Positions 48,460 through 58,223 of a DNA stretch of 64,000 nucleotides are shown piece after piece. The stretch lies in NCBI GenBank assembly GCA_030148665.1, contig JASBSZ010000013.1, positions 124,001 through 188,000 of the forward strand. Direction: 5' to 3'. The notes below the pieces were generated by a model. That model searched no databases and had not been told where the DNA came from. It saw only the letters and a list, made by a program, of their open reading frames with translations. Made by a program: the position numbers and the translations under genes. The stretch comes from Alphaproteobacteria bacterium (lineage in GTDB: Bacteria > Pseudomonadota > Alphaproteobacteria > Rhodobacterales > Rhodobacteraceae). The stretch's first letter is position 1, and each line of letters begins with the position of its first letter.

Positions 48460-49644
48460 TCATGGTTTGACAAACAGCTTGCGCGGCAGGTTGCAAAAGG
48501 TCTCGGCGGGGCCTTCGGGGCGGATCAGGATGGATTCGGTCATTTCCAGCCCCCAGCCGTCCATCCACAGGCCGGGCATGAAATGAAAGGTCATGCCGGG
48601 GCGCAGGATCGTGTCATCCTCGGGCCGCAGGCTGACCGTGCGTTCGCCCCAGTCCGGGGGATAGGCCAGCCCGATCGAATAGCCGCAACGCGCCGCCCGC
48701 TCGATTCCGGCCCGTTTCAGCATATCCCCCAGCGCACGCGCGACATCGCCGGCGCGATTGCCTGCCCGGGCGGCCTCGATACCGGCGTCCAGCCCCTCGA
48801 CCAGCGCCTCTTCGGCCCGCCTGACCTCGTCGGGCGGATGCCCCAGCCACACCGTCCGGCAAAGGGGCACGTGATAGCGCCGACAGACGCCCGCCAGTTC
48901 GAAAAAGGTGCATTGACCGGCTTCCAGCGGTGCGCCGTTCCATGTCAGATGCGGCGCCGAGGCATCCGCGCCCGACGGGCACATGGGAACGATTGCCGGG
49001 TAGTCGCCCCAGACCCCGTCAACGCCGATCAACGCGTCGCGCCATATCTCGGCCACCAGTTCGTTCTTGGCCAGGCCCGGCCGGGCGCGCGCGACAGCTC
49101 CGGTCACGATCTTTTCGGATATCCTTGCGGCCTTGCGCATCAGGGCGATTTCCTGATCCGACTTTTGAACCCGCTGCCAGTTGATCAGCCCGGTCGCGTC
49201 CTGCAGATCGGCATGCGGCAGGGAATCGCGCAACGTCACATAGGCCTTTGCGGAAAAATAGTAATTTTCCATCTCGACCCCGATGCAACCCCGCCCCAGA
49301 CCGAGATCCGACAACAGCCCGGCGAGATGCTGCATCGGATGGCGTTCGTCCGACTGCACATAACCGTCGTCATATGGCCGGATGCTGTCCTCGCCCAGCC
49401 AGGATGTTCGCCGCGCCCCGTTCGCGTCCATCCGCCGGCCCCACCAGACGGGATCATGCCCTGGCGTCACGACAAGGCCCTGATGGACGTAGAACGACCA
49501 TCCGTCATAGCCCGTCAGCCAGGCCATGTTGGCGGGATCCTCGACAAACAGCGCATCCAGCCCTGCCTGCGCCATTGCCGCGCGCACCAGCCCGAGGCGA
49601 CGTTCATATTCGTCGGCGGTAAAGGGCAGTTCGGCGGCGGGCAT
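48460..49644 (-). CDS. doeA: M24-family hydrolase, ectoine hydrolase (DoeA/EutD) like
   Basis: The 394-residue protein has the creatinase N-terminal domain followed by the pita-bread M24 domain. Blocks WLTGYDGWSFYVHQ, MDANGARRT, INWQRVQKS, GLAYPPDWGERT and EMTESILI match DoeA/EutD, which opens the ectoine ring. At the place of the two aspartate metal ligands of ordinary M24 peptidases it has FELAG and YHVPLCRT, i.e. no metal pair, as in creatinase-like members. No doeB or ectoine transporter is adjacent, so the assignment rests on similarity. GGGAGGT precedes the ATG at 49644. Confidence 0.75.
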   Translation of the reverse strand: MPAAELPFTADEYERRLGLVRAAMAQAGLDALFVEDPANMAWLTGYDGWSFYVHQGLVVTPGHDPVWWGRRMDANGARRTSWLGEDSIRPYDDGYVQSDERHPMQHLAGLLSDLGLGRGCIGVEMENYYFSAKAYVTLRDSLPHADLQDATGLINWQRVQKSDQEIALMRKAARISEKIVTGAVARARPGLAKNELVAEIWRDALIGVDGVWGDYPAIVPMCPSGADASAPHLTWNGAPLEAGQCTFFELAGVCRRYHVPLCRTVWLGHPPDEVRRAEEALVEGLDAGIEAARAGNRAGDVARALGDMLKRAGIERAARCGYSIGLAYPPDWGERTVSLRPEDDTILRPGMTFHFMPGLWMDGWGLEMTESILIRPEGPAETFCNLPRKLFVKP

Positions 49645-49786
49645 GGCTGGACCTCCCTGGATCGGGGTCGATTCTAGGGACTGTTCGCGGCTTGGCAACC
49701 GCGATGTTTCCGCGCAATCGCCGCCAGTCACCTTAATCCGAGGTCTGCTACATTGGTTCTCCATCCCCCGGATCGCCCGTGAGCCG

Positions 49787-49847
49787 GCGTGCGGCCGCCA
49801 AGGGGGCGGGCGGGCGCATGCCCGGGACGCGAGCGCGCCCCGGGCGA
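49787..49847. repeat. GC-rich dispersed element, family 2, copy B
   Basis: GCGTGCGGCCGCC is followed by GGGGGCGGGCGGGCGCATGC, CCGGGACGCGAGCGCGCCC and CGGGCG, closely matching copy A at 21347-21426. It lies 27 bases after the recN stop (minus strand) and 140 bases before the M24 gene start, so it may also serve as the recN 3' structure. Confidence 0.75.
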
Positions 49848-49873
49848 GGCAATACAGTCAGACGTGACATGCC

Positions 49874-51523
49874 CTAGCCGTTCAGCAGGGCGCGGGCGGC
49901 GGCGCGGGCGGCCTCGGTCAGGTTCTCGCCGCTCAGCATGCGGGCGATCTCGTCCACGCGGCTGTCGCCGGAAACCTGGCGGACATCCGAAAGCACCAGA
50001 CCGGATTTCTCGATCTTGCTGACCCTCCAGTGATGCGCAGCCTGGGCGGCGACCTGGGGCGAGTGGGTCACCACCAGCACCTGCCCCCCCTCGGCGAGTC
50101 TGGCCAGGCGCCGGCCGACGGCATCGGCGGTCGCGCCACCCACCCCACGGTCGATTTCGTCAAAGATCATGGTGATGTCGCCACCCTGCCCCCTGAGACA
50201 GACCCTGAGCGCCAGCAGAAACCGCGACAGCTCGCCCCCCGAGGCGATACGGTCGAGCGGGCCCGTGGGCGTGCCCGGATTGGTCGAAACGGTGAATCGC
50301 ACCGCATCCCTGCCTTCGGGACCATCCTCGCCGGGGGTGATTTCGGTGTGAAAGCGGGCGCGTTCCAGTTTCAGCGGCGCCAATTCACCGGCCATCGCGG
50401 CATCCAGCCGGCGCGCGGCCTTGCGGCGCTGTTGCGAAAGCGTCGCCGCCGCATCCTCGTATGCCGCCCTTGCGGTTTCAAGCGCGCGGGTCAGATCGTC
50501 GAGCTGCCGCTCTCCGCCGTCGAGCGCCTCCAGCCGATCACGCAATTCGCCGTGGAGCCGCACCAGACCGTCGGGCAGCACCCCGTGCTTGCGCGCCAGC
50601 GCGCGGATGGCGAAAAGCCGTTCCTCGACCTGCTCCAGCTCGTACGGGTTGAACTCCAGCGCCTCCAGGCAGTCGACAACCCCCCGCTGGGCGCTGTCCA
50701 GCTCCTCCATCGCCCGCGACAGGGCGGCAAGCGGGGCCTCAAGCCGGCCCTCGGCGGCATCCTCGACTCCGCCCAGCCAGCGGGTCGCATCCTGTATCAG
50801 CCCCTCGGCCCCCTCGCGCCCCAGCGCCTGGGCCGCGCGGGCGATGTCTTCGCGGATTCTTGCCGCCGCCTGCATCAGGCGCCGCCTGGCGTCGAGCGCG
50901 TCATCCTCGCCCTCGCGCGGCGCGAGGCGGTCGAATTCCTCAAGCGAATGTTCCAGAAAGGCGCGGTCGCGCGCCGCGGCCTCGAGCTCGCGTTTCGCGG
51001 CATCGAGCGCCTTGCCTGCGCTGCTCAGGGCCTCCCACGCGCTGCGGGTGCGTTGCAGGGCCGCCTGCGAATCGGCAAGGTTGTCGAGCAGGCTGCGGTG
51101 GCCACGCGCATTCAGCAGGCCGCGGTCGTCATGCTGGCCATGCAGGGCAACCAGCAGGGCGCCGGTGTCGCGCAGGGTCTGCGCCGTACAGCGGCGGTCG
51201 TTGATCCAGGCCTGGCTGCGCCCGTCGCGCGCCAGTCGGCGGCGCATGATCAGCTCGTCACCGGCCGAAAACCCCGCCGCATCCAGCGCGGCGCGGGCCG
51301 GATGTGCATCATGCAGGTCGAATATTGCCTCGACCTCGCCGCGCGCAGCCCCCTTTCGCAGCAGATTGCCGCGCGTACGCCAGCCCAGGACAAAGCCCAG
51401 CGAATCGAGCAGGATCGACTTGCCCGCGCCGGTCTCGCCGGTCAACACGTTCAGACCAGAGCTGAACTCCAGCTCGAGATGCTCGATCAGCAGCATGTCG
51501 CGGATGGAAACTGCACGCAACAT
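49874..51523 (-). CDS. recN: DNA repair protein RecN
   Basis: RecN is an SMC-like ATPase for double-strand break repair. The 549-residue protein has Walker A LTGETGAGKSILLD (about 27-40), a long coiled coil (about 150-360 with RELEAAARDRAFLEH), the signature region SGGELSRFLLALR and Walker B IFDEIDRGVGG, and THSPQVAAQAAH. It lies 35 bases behind bamD in the envelope/division cluster, a common alphaproteobacterial order (lpxC-bamD-recN). Confidence 0.94.
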   Translation of the reverse strand: MLRAVSIRDMLLIEHLELEFSSGLNVLTGETGAGKSILLDSLGFVLGWRTRGNLLRKGAARGEVEAIFDLHDAHPARAALDAAGFSAGDELIMRRRLARDGRSQAWINDRRCTAQTLRDTGALLVALHGQHDDRGLLNARGHRSLLDNLADSQAALQRTRSAWEALSSAGKALDAAKRELEAAARDRAFLEHSLEEFDRLAPREGEDDALDARRRLMQAAARIREDIARAAQALGREGAEGLIQDATRWLGGVEDAAEGRLEAPLAALSRAMEELDSAQRGVVDCLEALEFNPYELEQVEERLFAIRALARKHGVLPDGLVRLHGELRDRLEALDGGERQLDDLTRALETARAAYEDAAATLSQQRRKAARRLDAAMAGELAPLKLERARFHTEITPGEDGPEGRDAVRFTVSTNPGTPTGPLDRIASGGELSRFLLALRVCLRGQGGDITMIFDEIDRGVGGATADAVGRRLARLAEGGQVLVVTHSPQVAAQAAHHWRVSKIEKSGLVLSDVRQVSGDSRVDEIARMLSGENLTEAARAAARALLNG

Positions 51524-51558
51524 TCAACCGTCCTCCGCCTCGGGACCCTGCCCGCGGA

Positions 51559-52404
51559 TCAGAGCCACTCGCCCTTGACGGTTTCGCGCCAGATCCGCGC
51601 CAGCCAGCCATTGCCCTTGAGCATGCCCCGGGGTTTCAGCCCCTTGCCCTTGAGCAGGTCATAGGCGTCCTTGTACCAGCTCGATCCCTTGAAATTGTAG
51701 CCCAATATGGCGGCGGCGGTCTGGGCCTCGTTCACAAGACCCAGCGAAAGATAGGATTCCACCAGCCGGTACAGGGCCTCGGGCGTCTGGGTGGTGGTCT
51801 GGTAATCCTGCACCACAACGCGGAAACGGTTGACCGCCGCCAGATAGAAGCCGCGCTTGAGGTAATAGCGCCCGACCTCCATTTCCTTGGCGGCCAGATG
51901 ATCCAGCGCGAGGTCGAATTTCAGCCGGGCCGATTTGGCATATTCGCTGTCGGGGTAGCGTTCGAACACCACGCGCAGGGCCTGCATGGCCTTCAGCGTG
52001 TTGCCCTGGTCACGGCCGATCTTGTCGATCTGGTCGTAATAGGTCAGCGCAATCAGATATTGCGCATAGGCGGCGTCCTCGTCGGCCGGATAGAAATCGA
52101 GATAGCGTTGCGCGGCGGCGCGGGCATCCTCGTAGGCACGGGCCTTGTGATAGGCGAATGCCTCCATGATGATCGCGCGCTTTGCCCATTCGGAATAGGG
52201 GTAGAGGCGCTCGATCTCGGCAAACAGATGGGCGGCCTCGCCGGCGCTGCGACGGTCGGTGATCTTGGCCTCGGCCATCTTGAATATCTGCTCGGGCGGG
52301 CGCGACTCGATGGGCACGTCCTGATTCTTAGCGGCACATGCGGCCAGGAAAAGCACACCGAACAACAACAACCACTGACGCGCCGGTTTCCTGCCTGAAG
52401 TCAT
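51559..52404 (-). CDS. bamD: Outer membrane assembly lipoprotein BamD
   Basis: BamD is the essential TPR lipoprotein of the beta-barrel assembly machine. The 281-residue protein has a lipoprotein signal (WLLLFGVLFLAACAAK, lipobox LAAC) and TPR-like repeats (AHLFAEIERLYPYSEWAKRA, AAQRYLDFYPADEDAAYAQYLIALTYYDQI, VVFERYPDSEYAKSA). The last repeat carries AAAILGYNFKGSSWYKDAYDLLKG. It follows lpxC after a 260-base spacer. Confidence 0.94.
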   Translation of the reverse strand: MTSGRKPARQWLLLFGVLFLAACAAKNQDVPIESRPPEQIFKMAEAKITDRRSAGEAAHLFAEIERLYPYSEWAKRAIIMEAFAYHKARAYEDARAAAQRYLDFYPADEDAAYAQYLIALTYYDQIDKIGRDQGNTLKAMQALRVVFERYPDSEYAKSARLKFDLALDHLAAKEMEVGRYYLKRGFYLAAVNRFRVVVQDYQTTTQTPEALYRLVESYLSLGLVNEAQTAAAILGYNFKGSSWYKDAYDLLKGKGLKPRGMLKGNGWLARIWRETVKGEWL

Positions 52405-52421
52405 CTCAGCCTCTTTCCCAA

Positions 52422-52477
52422 ATCATGCCCTGGGCGCATTGCGCCCCGTATCATGCCCCGGTCACATTGCGCCCGGA
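52422..52477. repeat. Imperfect 28-bp direct repeat between lpxC and bamD
   Basis: ATCATGCCCTGGGCGCATTGCGCCCC (52422 on) is followed at 52450 by ATCATGCCCCGGTCACATTGCGCCCG. Each unit holds GGGCGCATTGCGCCC or a weaker form, an eight-base hairpin stem in the first. It lies in the bamD promoter or leader region. The rest of 52478-52664 shows no gene. Confidence 0.7.
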
Positions 52478-52664
52478 GCGCCATGGCCACGCAATGTGGC
52501 CTTACCTAGCACAGAATGTCCCGAGGAAAAATGGTTTCGCAACGATTCCCCGCCGCATTTCCCTGCCATGCGCAACGTGGCTCCAGCCGGCCCCGGCCAG
52601 CCGAACATCCGAGGTGACAATGACAGGGATTTTCCGGCCCGCTCGGCCGCCCGCGCTGGGGCGT

Positions 52665-53585
52665 TCAGGCAACCTGCATCAGATCCGCGGCCGTCACGCC
52701 GACCCCGGGCAGGCGCTGGGCGATGCGTCTGTCGCAGGCGACCATCTCATAGGCCATGGGGGTGGCAAACAGTTTCCGCAGCAGCCGGTTGGTGGCGGCA
52801 TGTCCGGCCCGATGGCCGCTGTAGCGCCCCAGCAGCGGCGCGCCGACAAGGGCCAGGTCGCCAAGCGCATCCAGCATCTTGTGGCGCACATATTCGTCGT
52901 CATGCCGCAGGCCCTCGGGGTTCAGCACCCTTTCGCCATCGACGACGATGGCATTGTCCAGATTGCCGCCCTGGCCCAGCCCCTGCTGCAGCATCAGATC
53001 GACGTCCGACTTGCGGCAGAAGGTCCGGCTGTTGCACAGCTCGCGCACGAAGGCGCCATTGGCCATGTCCAGGCTCAATTCCTGGCGGCCGATGGCGGGG
53101 TCGGGAAAGTCGATGCAAAACGAGATCTCCAGCCCTTCATGCGGAGCCAGCGAGACGTGGACATCGCCGATGTCCAGCGACACCTCGCGCAGCACGCGGA
53201 TCATGCGCACCGGCGCATCGAGCCGGCGCACCCCGGCATTCAGGATCTCGCGCACGAAACGCGCCGAGCTGCCATCCATGATCGGCACCTCGGGTCCGTC
53301 GAGCTCGACCACGGCGTTGTGGATGCCACAGCCGGCCAGCGCGGCCATGAGATGTTCGATGGTCGAAACCGACACGCCCGATTCATTCGAGATGTTGGTT
53401 GAAAGGCGGGTATCGGAAACATTGTCATAGCGCGCGGCGATCATGTTGTCGCGACCCTCGACATCGACCCGGCGGAACCAGATGCCGTATTCGGCCGACG
53501 CCGGCAGGATGGTCATGCGCACCGGCCGCCCGGTGTGGAGGCCGGTTCCGACCATGTTGATCGCGGTCTTGATCGTCGTCTGCAC
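52665..53585 (-). CDS. lpxC: UDP-3-O-acyl-N-acetylglucosamine deacetylase
   Basis: LpxC is the zinc deacetylase committing lipid A synthesis. The 306-residue protein begins QTTIKTAINMVGTGLHTGRPV, has the first zinc His in STIEHLMAAL (His78), VPIMDGSS, and the second zinc pair with the catalytic region in DDEYVRHKMLDALGDL, with AGHAATNRLL near the end. Start ATG at 53585. It follows ftsZ on the same strand, as in many proteobacteria. Confidence 0.96.
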   Translation of the reverse strand: MQTTIKTAINMVGTGLHTGRPVRMTILPASAEYGIWFRRVDVEGRDNMIAARYDNVSDTRLSTNISNESGVSVSTIEHLMAALAGCGIHNAVVELDGPEVPIMDGSSARFVREILNAGVRRLDAPVRMIRVLREVSLDIGDVHVSLAPHEGLEISFCIDFPDPAIGRQELSLDMANGAFVRELCNSRTFCRKSDVDLMLQQGLGQGGNLDNAIVVDGERVLNPEGLRHDDEYVRHKMLDALGDLALVGAPLLGRYSGHRAGHAATNRLLRKLFATPMAYEMVACDRRIAQRLPGVGVTAADLMQVA

Positions 53586-53932
53586 TACTGTCCCTCGTTC
53601 TGTCTGTCAGCCCGGCCTGCCGTACAGGCCCGCTGTCCGGCCCGTCTTTCCCGGCCATCCCGTCTTGCCCGACCATGTTTCCAGAACATGTTGCCCGAAC
53701 GCGTTGCCGGCAGCGTGGCACCTGTTTCCCTGCTTTGTCCTAGTGAAGCGGGGTGTTTACCTCAACTCAATCTTTGTGACGGATTGCAACAATGGCATGG
53801 GGGATTTGCGGATTTCCGCCGATCCGCAAGGAAACAATCATTCGTTGCGCCCGATACTGTTTCCGAAATGGAAAAGCCGCGCCGACAGATCGCGGCGCGG
53901 CAGCTTGTCTTTCCCGAAGATGCGGGCGGGCG
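53586..53932. promoter_or_regulatory. ftsZ-lpxC spacer
   Basis: These 347 bases hold no supported gene. They contain the ftsZ terminator hairpin (53872-53901) and, nearer lpxC, a small dyad CATGTT-TCCAG-AACATG (about 53677-53693) and pyrimidine-rich tracts. A separate lpxC promoter must lie here if the terminator acts, but I cannot place it exactly. Confidence 0.45.
53872..53901 (-). terminator. Rho-independent terminator after ftsZ
   Basis: On the minus strand, GCCGCGCCG-CGATCTGT-CGGCGCGGC forms a perfect nine-pair stem with an eight-base loop, followed directly by TTTTCCATTT. It starts 31 bases after the ftsZ stop. Confidence 0.8.
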
Positions 53933-55537
53933 TCAGTTGGCCTGCCGGCGCAAAAATGCCGGGATATCAATGCGCTCCTGCTCGGGGTCGGGGGTGTCCT
54001 CGGATGTCTCGCTGACGGGCGGCGTGGCCCGCGCCGCCTGCCCGGCACCGTGCTGATCGGCCCCATGTCCTGTCATGCGGTTGATCAAGGTGTTGATCCC
54101 GAAACGCGAGCCGCGCTCGGGCCGGGCGGGTTGCTCGGCCGCGGGTGCGGCATCCGGGCGCGCCTTGGGCTGCTTGTTCACGGCGGCCCTGAGTCGGGCG
54201 ATCGCCTCGGGCGAGGGATTGCCGGGCGCGCGGGGTTTGGGGGCGACGAATCCGGTCACGTCGGGCTCGACCGGGGCCTGCGCCTCGGGCGAAGCGGGTG
54301 TTTCCGGGGTATAGACGGGCGGCGGCAGATCGTCGGCCTCGTCGGTCGCCTCGGCGCGGTCGGGAGCCTCGTCGAACAGCGACATCTCGCGTTCGAACCT
54401 GTCAAAGCTGCTATCCGGCTCCATCTCGTCCAGCAGGCTGGGCTGGGCGGTGTCGGGATCGTCCTCGAGGGCCTCCTCGTCCTCATAGCCGGCCTCGACT
54501 GCGGCCTGATGCGCGGCCTTCAGCGGTTCGGCCATGCGGCGGCGGGGGGCGGGCTCGGTACGCGACATTTCGCTGACATCGATGCCGGTCGCCACGACCG
54601 ACACGCGCATGGTGCCCTCCATCTCGGGGTCGAGGGTCGAACCGACGATGATGTTGGCCTCGGCGTCCACCTCTTCGCGGATGCGGTTGGCCGCCTCGTC
54701 CAGTTCGAACAGGGTCAGGTCGTGACCGCCGGTAATGTTGATCAGAACGCCGCGCGCGCCTTTCAGGCTGATCTCGTCGAGCAGCGGATTGGCGATCGCC
54801 TTTTCGGCGGCCTGGATCGCGCGATCCTCGCCCTCGGCCTCGCCCGTGCCCATCATGGCCTTGCCCATCTCGTCCATCACGGCGCGGACATCGGCAAAAT
54901 CGAGGTTGATCAGACCGGGACGCACCATAAGGTCGGTCACGCCCTTGACGCCCTGGTACAGCACGTCGTCGGCCATCGAAAAGGCCTCGGTAAAGGTGGT
55001 CTTTTCATTGGCGATGCGAAACAGGTTCTGGTTGGGGATGATGATCAGCGTATCGACGACCTTCTGCAGGGCCTCGACCCCCTGTTCGGCCTGGCGCATG
55101 CGTTTCACGCCCTCGAACTGGAACGGCTTGGTCACCACGCCGACGGTCAACACCCCCAGCTCGCGCGCGGCCTGCGCGATGATCGGCGCCGCGCCAGTGC
55201 CGGTACCGCCGCCCATGCCGGCGGTAATGAAACACATGTGCGAGCCCGTCAGGTGATCGACGATGTCCTCGATGCTTTCCTCTGCTGCCGCGGCGCCGAT
55301 CTCGGGCTTGGCGCCTGCGCCCAGCCCCTCGGTCAGCTTGACGCCCATCTGGATCTTGTTGGGCGCCTTGGTCTGGGTCAGCGCCTGTGCATCGGTATTG
55401 GCCACCACGAAGACCGCGCCTTCGAGCGCCTTGTCTATCATGTTGTTGACGGCGTTTCCGCCGGCCCCGCCGACACCGAAAACGGTGATCCGCGGTCTCA
55501 GATCCTGTTTGTCCGGCATCCTGAGATTGAGTGTCAT
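53933..55537 (-). CDS. ftsZ: Cell division GTPase FtsZ
   Basis: FtsZ is the tubulin-like GTPase forming the division ring. The 534-residue protein has [11 protein letters not shown], the tubulin signature [10 protein letters not shown] (about 109-118), NLDFADV and the synergy-loop region. A long Pro/Glu/Asp/Ala-rich linker (about 340-515) ends in the conserved C-terminal peptide [11 protein letters not shown]. The linker is long compared with E. coli FtsZ (383 residues total) but usual for alphaproteobacteria. The ATG at 55537 gives the family N terminus MTLNLRMPD. Confidence 0.96.
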   Translation of the reverse strand: MTLNLRMPDKQDLRPRITVFGVGGAGGNAVNNMIDKALEGAVFVVANTDAQALTQTKAPNKIQMGVKLTEGLGAGAKPEIGAAAAEESIEDIVDHLTGSHMCFITAGMGGGTGTGAAPIIAQAARELGVLTVGVVTKPFQFEGVKRMRQAEQGVEALQKVVDTLIIIPNQNLFRIANEKTTFTEAFSMADDVLYQGVKGVTDLMVRPGLINLDFADVRAVMDEMGKAMMGTGEAEGEDRAIQAAEKAIANPLLDEISLKGARGVLINITGGHDLTLFELDEAANRIREEVDAEANIIVGSTLDPEMEGTMRVSVVATGIDVSEMSRTEPAPRRRMAEPLKAAHQAAVEAGYEDEEALEDDPDTAQPSLLDEMEPDSSFDRFEREMSLFDEAPDRAEATDEADDLPPPVYTPETPASPEAQAPVEPDVTGFVAPKPRAPGNPSPEAIARLRAAVNKQPKARPDAAPAAEQPARPERGSRFGINTLINRMTGHGADQHGAGQAARATPPVSETSEDTPDPEQERIDIPAFLRRQAN

Positions 55538-55827
55538 GTTCCTGTCCGCCTGTCTCTTTCTTTCGCCTGCGCTACCGGCCATCGCTGGTCCGGCCCCTCC
55601 GGCGCCCTGACTGCCCTTGTGCCCGAAACCACCCCGGTACCGTTTCAAGGGGGGTCGGGCGCATTGCCTGCTGATTCCACATGGTAGCCGAGGCTGCCGT
55701 CCCGGTCATCAAAAAATTGTCGTTTCAGCCACAATATATGGGGCAAACCCACAAAATCGGGCGTATTTCTGCCGATCGGGCCGACAATGCGCAAGCCCGG
55801 CCCCGCATCTGATGCGTGCAGCGCGAC

Positions 55828-57162
55828 CTACCAGTTCTCGCGGAACCACTTTACCGCGCGCCGCAGGCTGCGCGCGCCCTGCCAGTCGGAGGGCTGCTCG
55901 AAATCCCAGCACTCGTCCTGGGGGCAGACCGCGTGCAGGCACAGCCCCACGACGGCCGCAAAGCCGGGCCCCGTTGCCGCCTGAGGCAGGCCGCGGATGC
56001 GCAACGGGCGGCCCATGCGGATGCGCCCTCCCAGAATGCGCGATGCCAGCCGGTCGAGCCCCGGCACCTCGGACGCTCCGCCCGTCAGCACGATGCGCTG
56101 GCTCGGCAGATGCTCGAAACCCGCGGCATCGAGGCGTGCGCGCACCTCTTCAAGGATTTCCTCAAGGCGCGGCCGCATGATGCCGATCAGTTCGGAACGG
56201 CTGATCTGACGCCGATCATGTTCCCAGTCGCCGGTCTCGCCACCGACGTCGATCATCTCGCGGTCGTCCATGCCGGTCGCCTCGACCCCGCCATAAAATG
56301 CCTTGATGCGCTCGGCCACATTGGCAGGCACCTGCAGGCCCAGCGAAATGTCCGAGGTGACATGCGCCCCGCCCATGCGCACCGTATCGGCATAAATCAG
56401 GTGCTTGCGCATGAAGATCGAGACGCTGGTCGTGCCGGCGCCCATGTCGATGCAGGCCGCGCCCAGTTCCTGTTCGTCCTCGACCAGCGCCGACAGCCCC
56501 GCCACATAGGCCGAGGACACCACGCCCGCCAGTTCCAGATCGCAACGCTTGATGCAGTAAAGCAGGTTCTCGACCGCCGGCGCGTCGATCGTCAGCATGT
56601 GCATGTCCACCGACAGACGATTGCCGATCTGCCCCCGCGGATCCGACAGACCCGAACGATGGTCGAGCGTGAAATTCACCGGCAGCGCATGAACCACATG
56701 GCGCCGGCTGCCGTAATCGGGCAGTTCGCAGGCCGCCAGAACCCGGGCGACGTCATGTTCACTCACCGAATTTTCGCGCAGTGCGACCGATCCGCTCAGC
56801 CCGTATGACCGGGGGCGGCCACCCGAAAAGCAGGCAATCGCGTGATCGACCCTGAGGCCCGCCATCTTTTGCGCGCCCTGTACGGCGGCGCGGATCGCGC
56901 GTTCGGTTTCCTCCATCCGGTCGATCTCGCCGAAACGCACCCCTTGCGAACGCTTGGTGGCCACCCCGGCCACGCGAAACCGCGACTGCCCGGCCATGCA
57001 GCCGAATTCCTCGCCTGCAGGCGCGTTGGCTACGCCGTCGAAACGCAGCACGAAACAGGTGATCTTGGACGTGCCGATATCCAGCACCGCCACGACCCCC
57101 CTTTGCAGGGCGGCCTCGCGCTGGCGCCGCATGGCGCGTTGGCTTTCGTACAGTTCTCGCAT
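55828..57162 (-). CDS. ftsA: Cell division protein FtsA
   Basis: FtsA is the actin-like membrane anchor of FtsZ. The 444-residue protein has the phosphate-1 motif AVLDIGTSKITC (about 25-36), SHS2-like subdomain 1C, IDMGAGTTSVSIF (phosphate 2) and TGGASEVPGL (adenosine). A C-terminal amphipathic segment RSLRRAVKWFRENW should bind the membrane. Its ATG overlaps the ftsQ stop by one base (TGATG). The 290-base spacer to ftsZ holds no gene; it probably carries an ftsZ promoter. Confidence 0.95.
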   Translation of the reverse strand: MRELYESQRAMRRQREAALQRGVVAVLDIGTSKITCFVLRFDGVANAPAGEEFGCMAGQSRFRVAGVATKRSQGVRFGEIDRMEETERAIRAAVQGAQKMAGLRVDHAIACFSGGRPRSYGLSGSVALRENSVSEHDVARVLAACELPDYGSRRHVVHALPVNFTLDHRSGLSDPRGQIGNRLSVDMHMLTIDAPAVENLLYCIKRCDLELAGVVSSAYVAGLSALVEDEQELGAACIDMGAGTTSVSIFMRKHLIYADTVRMGGAHVTSDISLGLQVPANVAERIKAFYGGVEATGMDDREMIDVGGETGDWEHDRRQISRSELIGIMRPRLEEILEEVRARLDAAGFEHLPSQRIVLTGGASEVPGLDRLASRILGGRIRMGRPLRIRGLPQAATGPGFAAVVGLCLHAVCPQDECWDFEQPSDWQGARSLRRAVKWFRENW

Positions 57163-58223
57163 CAGGTCCTGCCTCCAGCGTTTTTCTTTCCTTCGCCGTT
57201 TCGGCGGATGACATTGTCAAGATATTTCAGTGCATTGCCCGACAGACGCAGGGTGGGCCGGGCGGCATCGCGGAAATCGACGACCTTGACGTCGCGCGAC
57301 AAGAGGTCGTTCATCTCGTCAAGCGCCAGCACGCGTCTGAGCGCCGCCACCGCCCCGCGTTCCGGCAGCATGATGCGCTGCCCGCGATCCAGGATCATGT
57401 CCCAGCGCCGTTCGCCCACGCGCAACAGGCCGCGAATACGCCCCTCGATGGGCGCAGCCACCCGATACAGCTCCAGCGCCTCGGGCACGGCCCGGTCGGC
57501 CCCTTCGCCGGCAATCAGACGCAGATCGGCACGCGCGCGCCGCGATTCGACGGCGGCCACGCGATGGCCGGCCGCATCGAGCAGTTCCAGCGAATCCCGC
57601 CCGCGCCACACCACGGCGGGAATGCGCTCGACCACCTTGACCTCGAGGATGCCGCCGGGGCGGATGGCCAGATCGGCGCGCGCCACCGCGTCCAGCCCCT
57701 CGATACGCGCGCGCATGTCGGCTAGGTCGATATCGAACGAGCTGATCGGAAAGTCGATCGCCGTCACCTCGCGGATGTCGTCGGCCAGCTCGGCGCTGGC
57801 ATTCTCGATCTTCATCGAGCCGACCATGAATTCGGGCCTGTGCTCGATCCGGTCGCGCAGGGCGATCGCCCACAGGCGCACCGCCTCGACACGATTGGCG
57901 TCGGACACATACCACCCCAGCGCCAGCATCACGACCAGTACCGGCAGGCCAAAACGCAGCATCGCCCGCACCATCGGGGTCAGCCACAACCGTTCCAGCC
58001 GATAGGAAAGCCGGCTGGACGACAGACGCGCCGCCGACAGGCGCCCGGTGGCCTGGCTGCGCCCCTCTGTCGCCTGCCCCTCGGACGCGGCAGGTTGCCC
58101 GGTTTGCCCGCCATGCGCGGGGAACATCCTCGTTTTCGCTGCTTTTGCGCCCGCCCGCAGGCCACGGGCACCCAACCGCGCGGCAAGACCTGCACCCGTG
58201 AAATCCGACCCTAGCGATTGCAT
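57162..58223 (-). CDS. ftsQ: Cell division protein FtsQ
   Basis: FtsQ is a bitopic divisome protein. The 353-residue product has a long cytoplasmic N terminus (about 85 residues rich in Ala, Gly and Arg), one membrane helix (FGLPVLVVMLALGWYV), a POTRA domain with FPISSFDIDLADMRARIEGLDAVARADL, and the beta domain ending NALKYLDNVI. It starts at the ATG at 58223, inside the ddl end, and is coupled to ftsA. Confidence 0.92.
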   Translation of the reverse strand: MQSLGSDFTGAGLAARLGARGLRAGAKAAKTRMFPAHGGQTGQPAASEGQATEGRSQATGRLSAARLSSSRLSYRLERLWLTPMVRAMLRFGLPVLVVMLALGWYVSDANRVEAVRLWAIALRDRIEHRPEFMVGSMKIENASAELADDIREVTAIDFPISSFDIDLADMRARIEGLDAVARADLAIRPGGILEVKVVERIPAVVWRGRDSLELLDAAGHRVAAVESRRARADLRLIAGEGADRAVPEALELYRVAAPIEGRIRGLLRVGERRWDMILDRGQRIMLPERGAVAALRRVLALDEMNDLLSRDVKVVDFRDAARPTLRLSGNALKYLDNVIRRNGEGKKNAGGRT

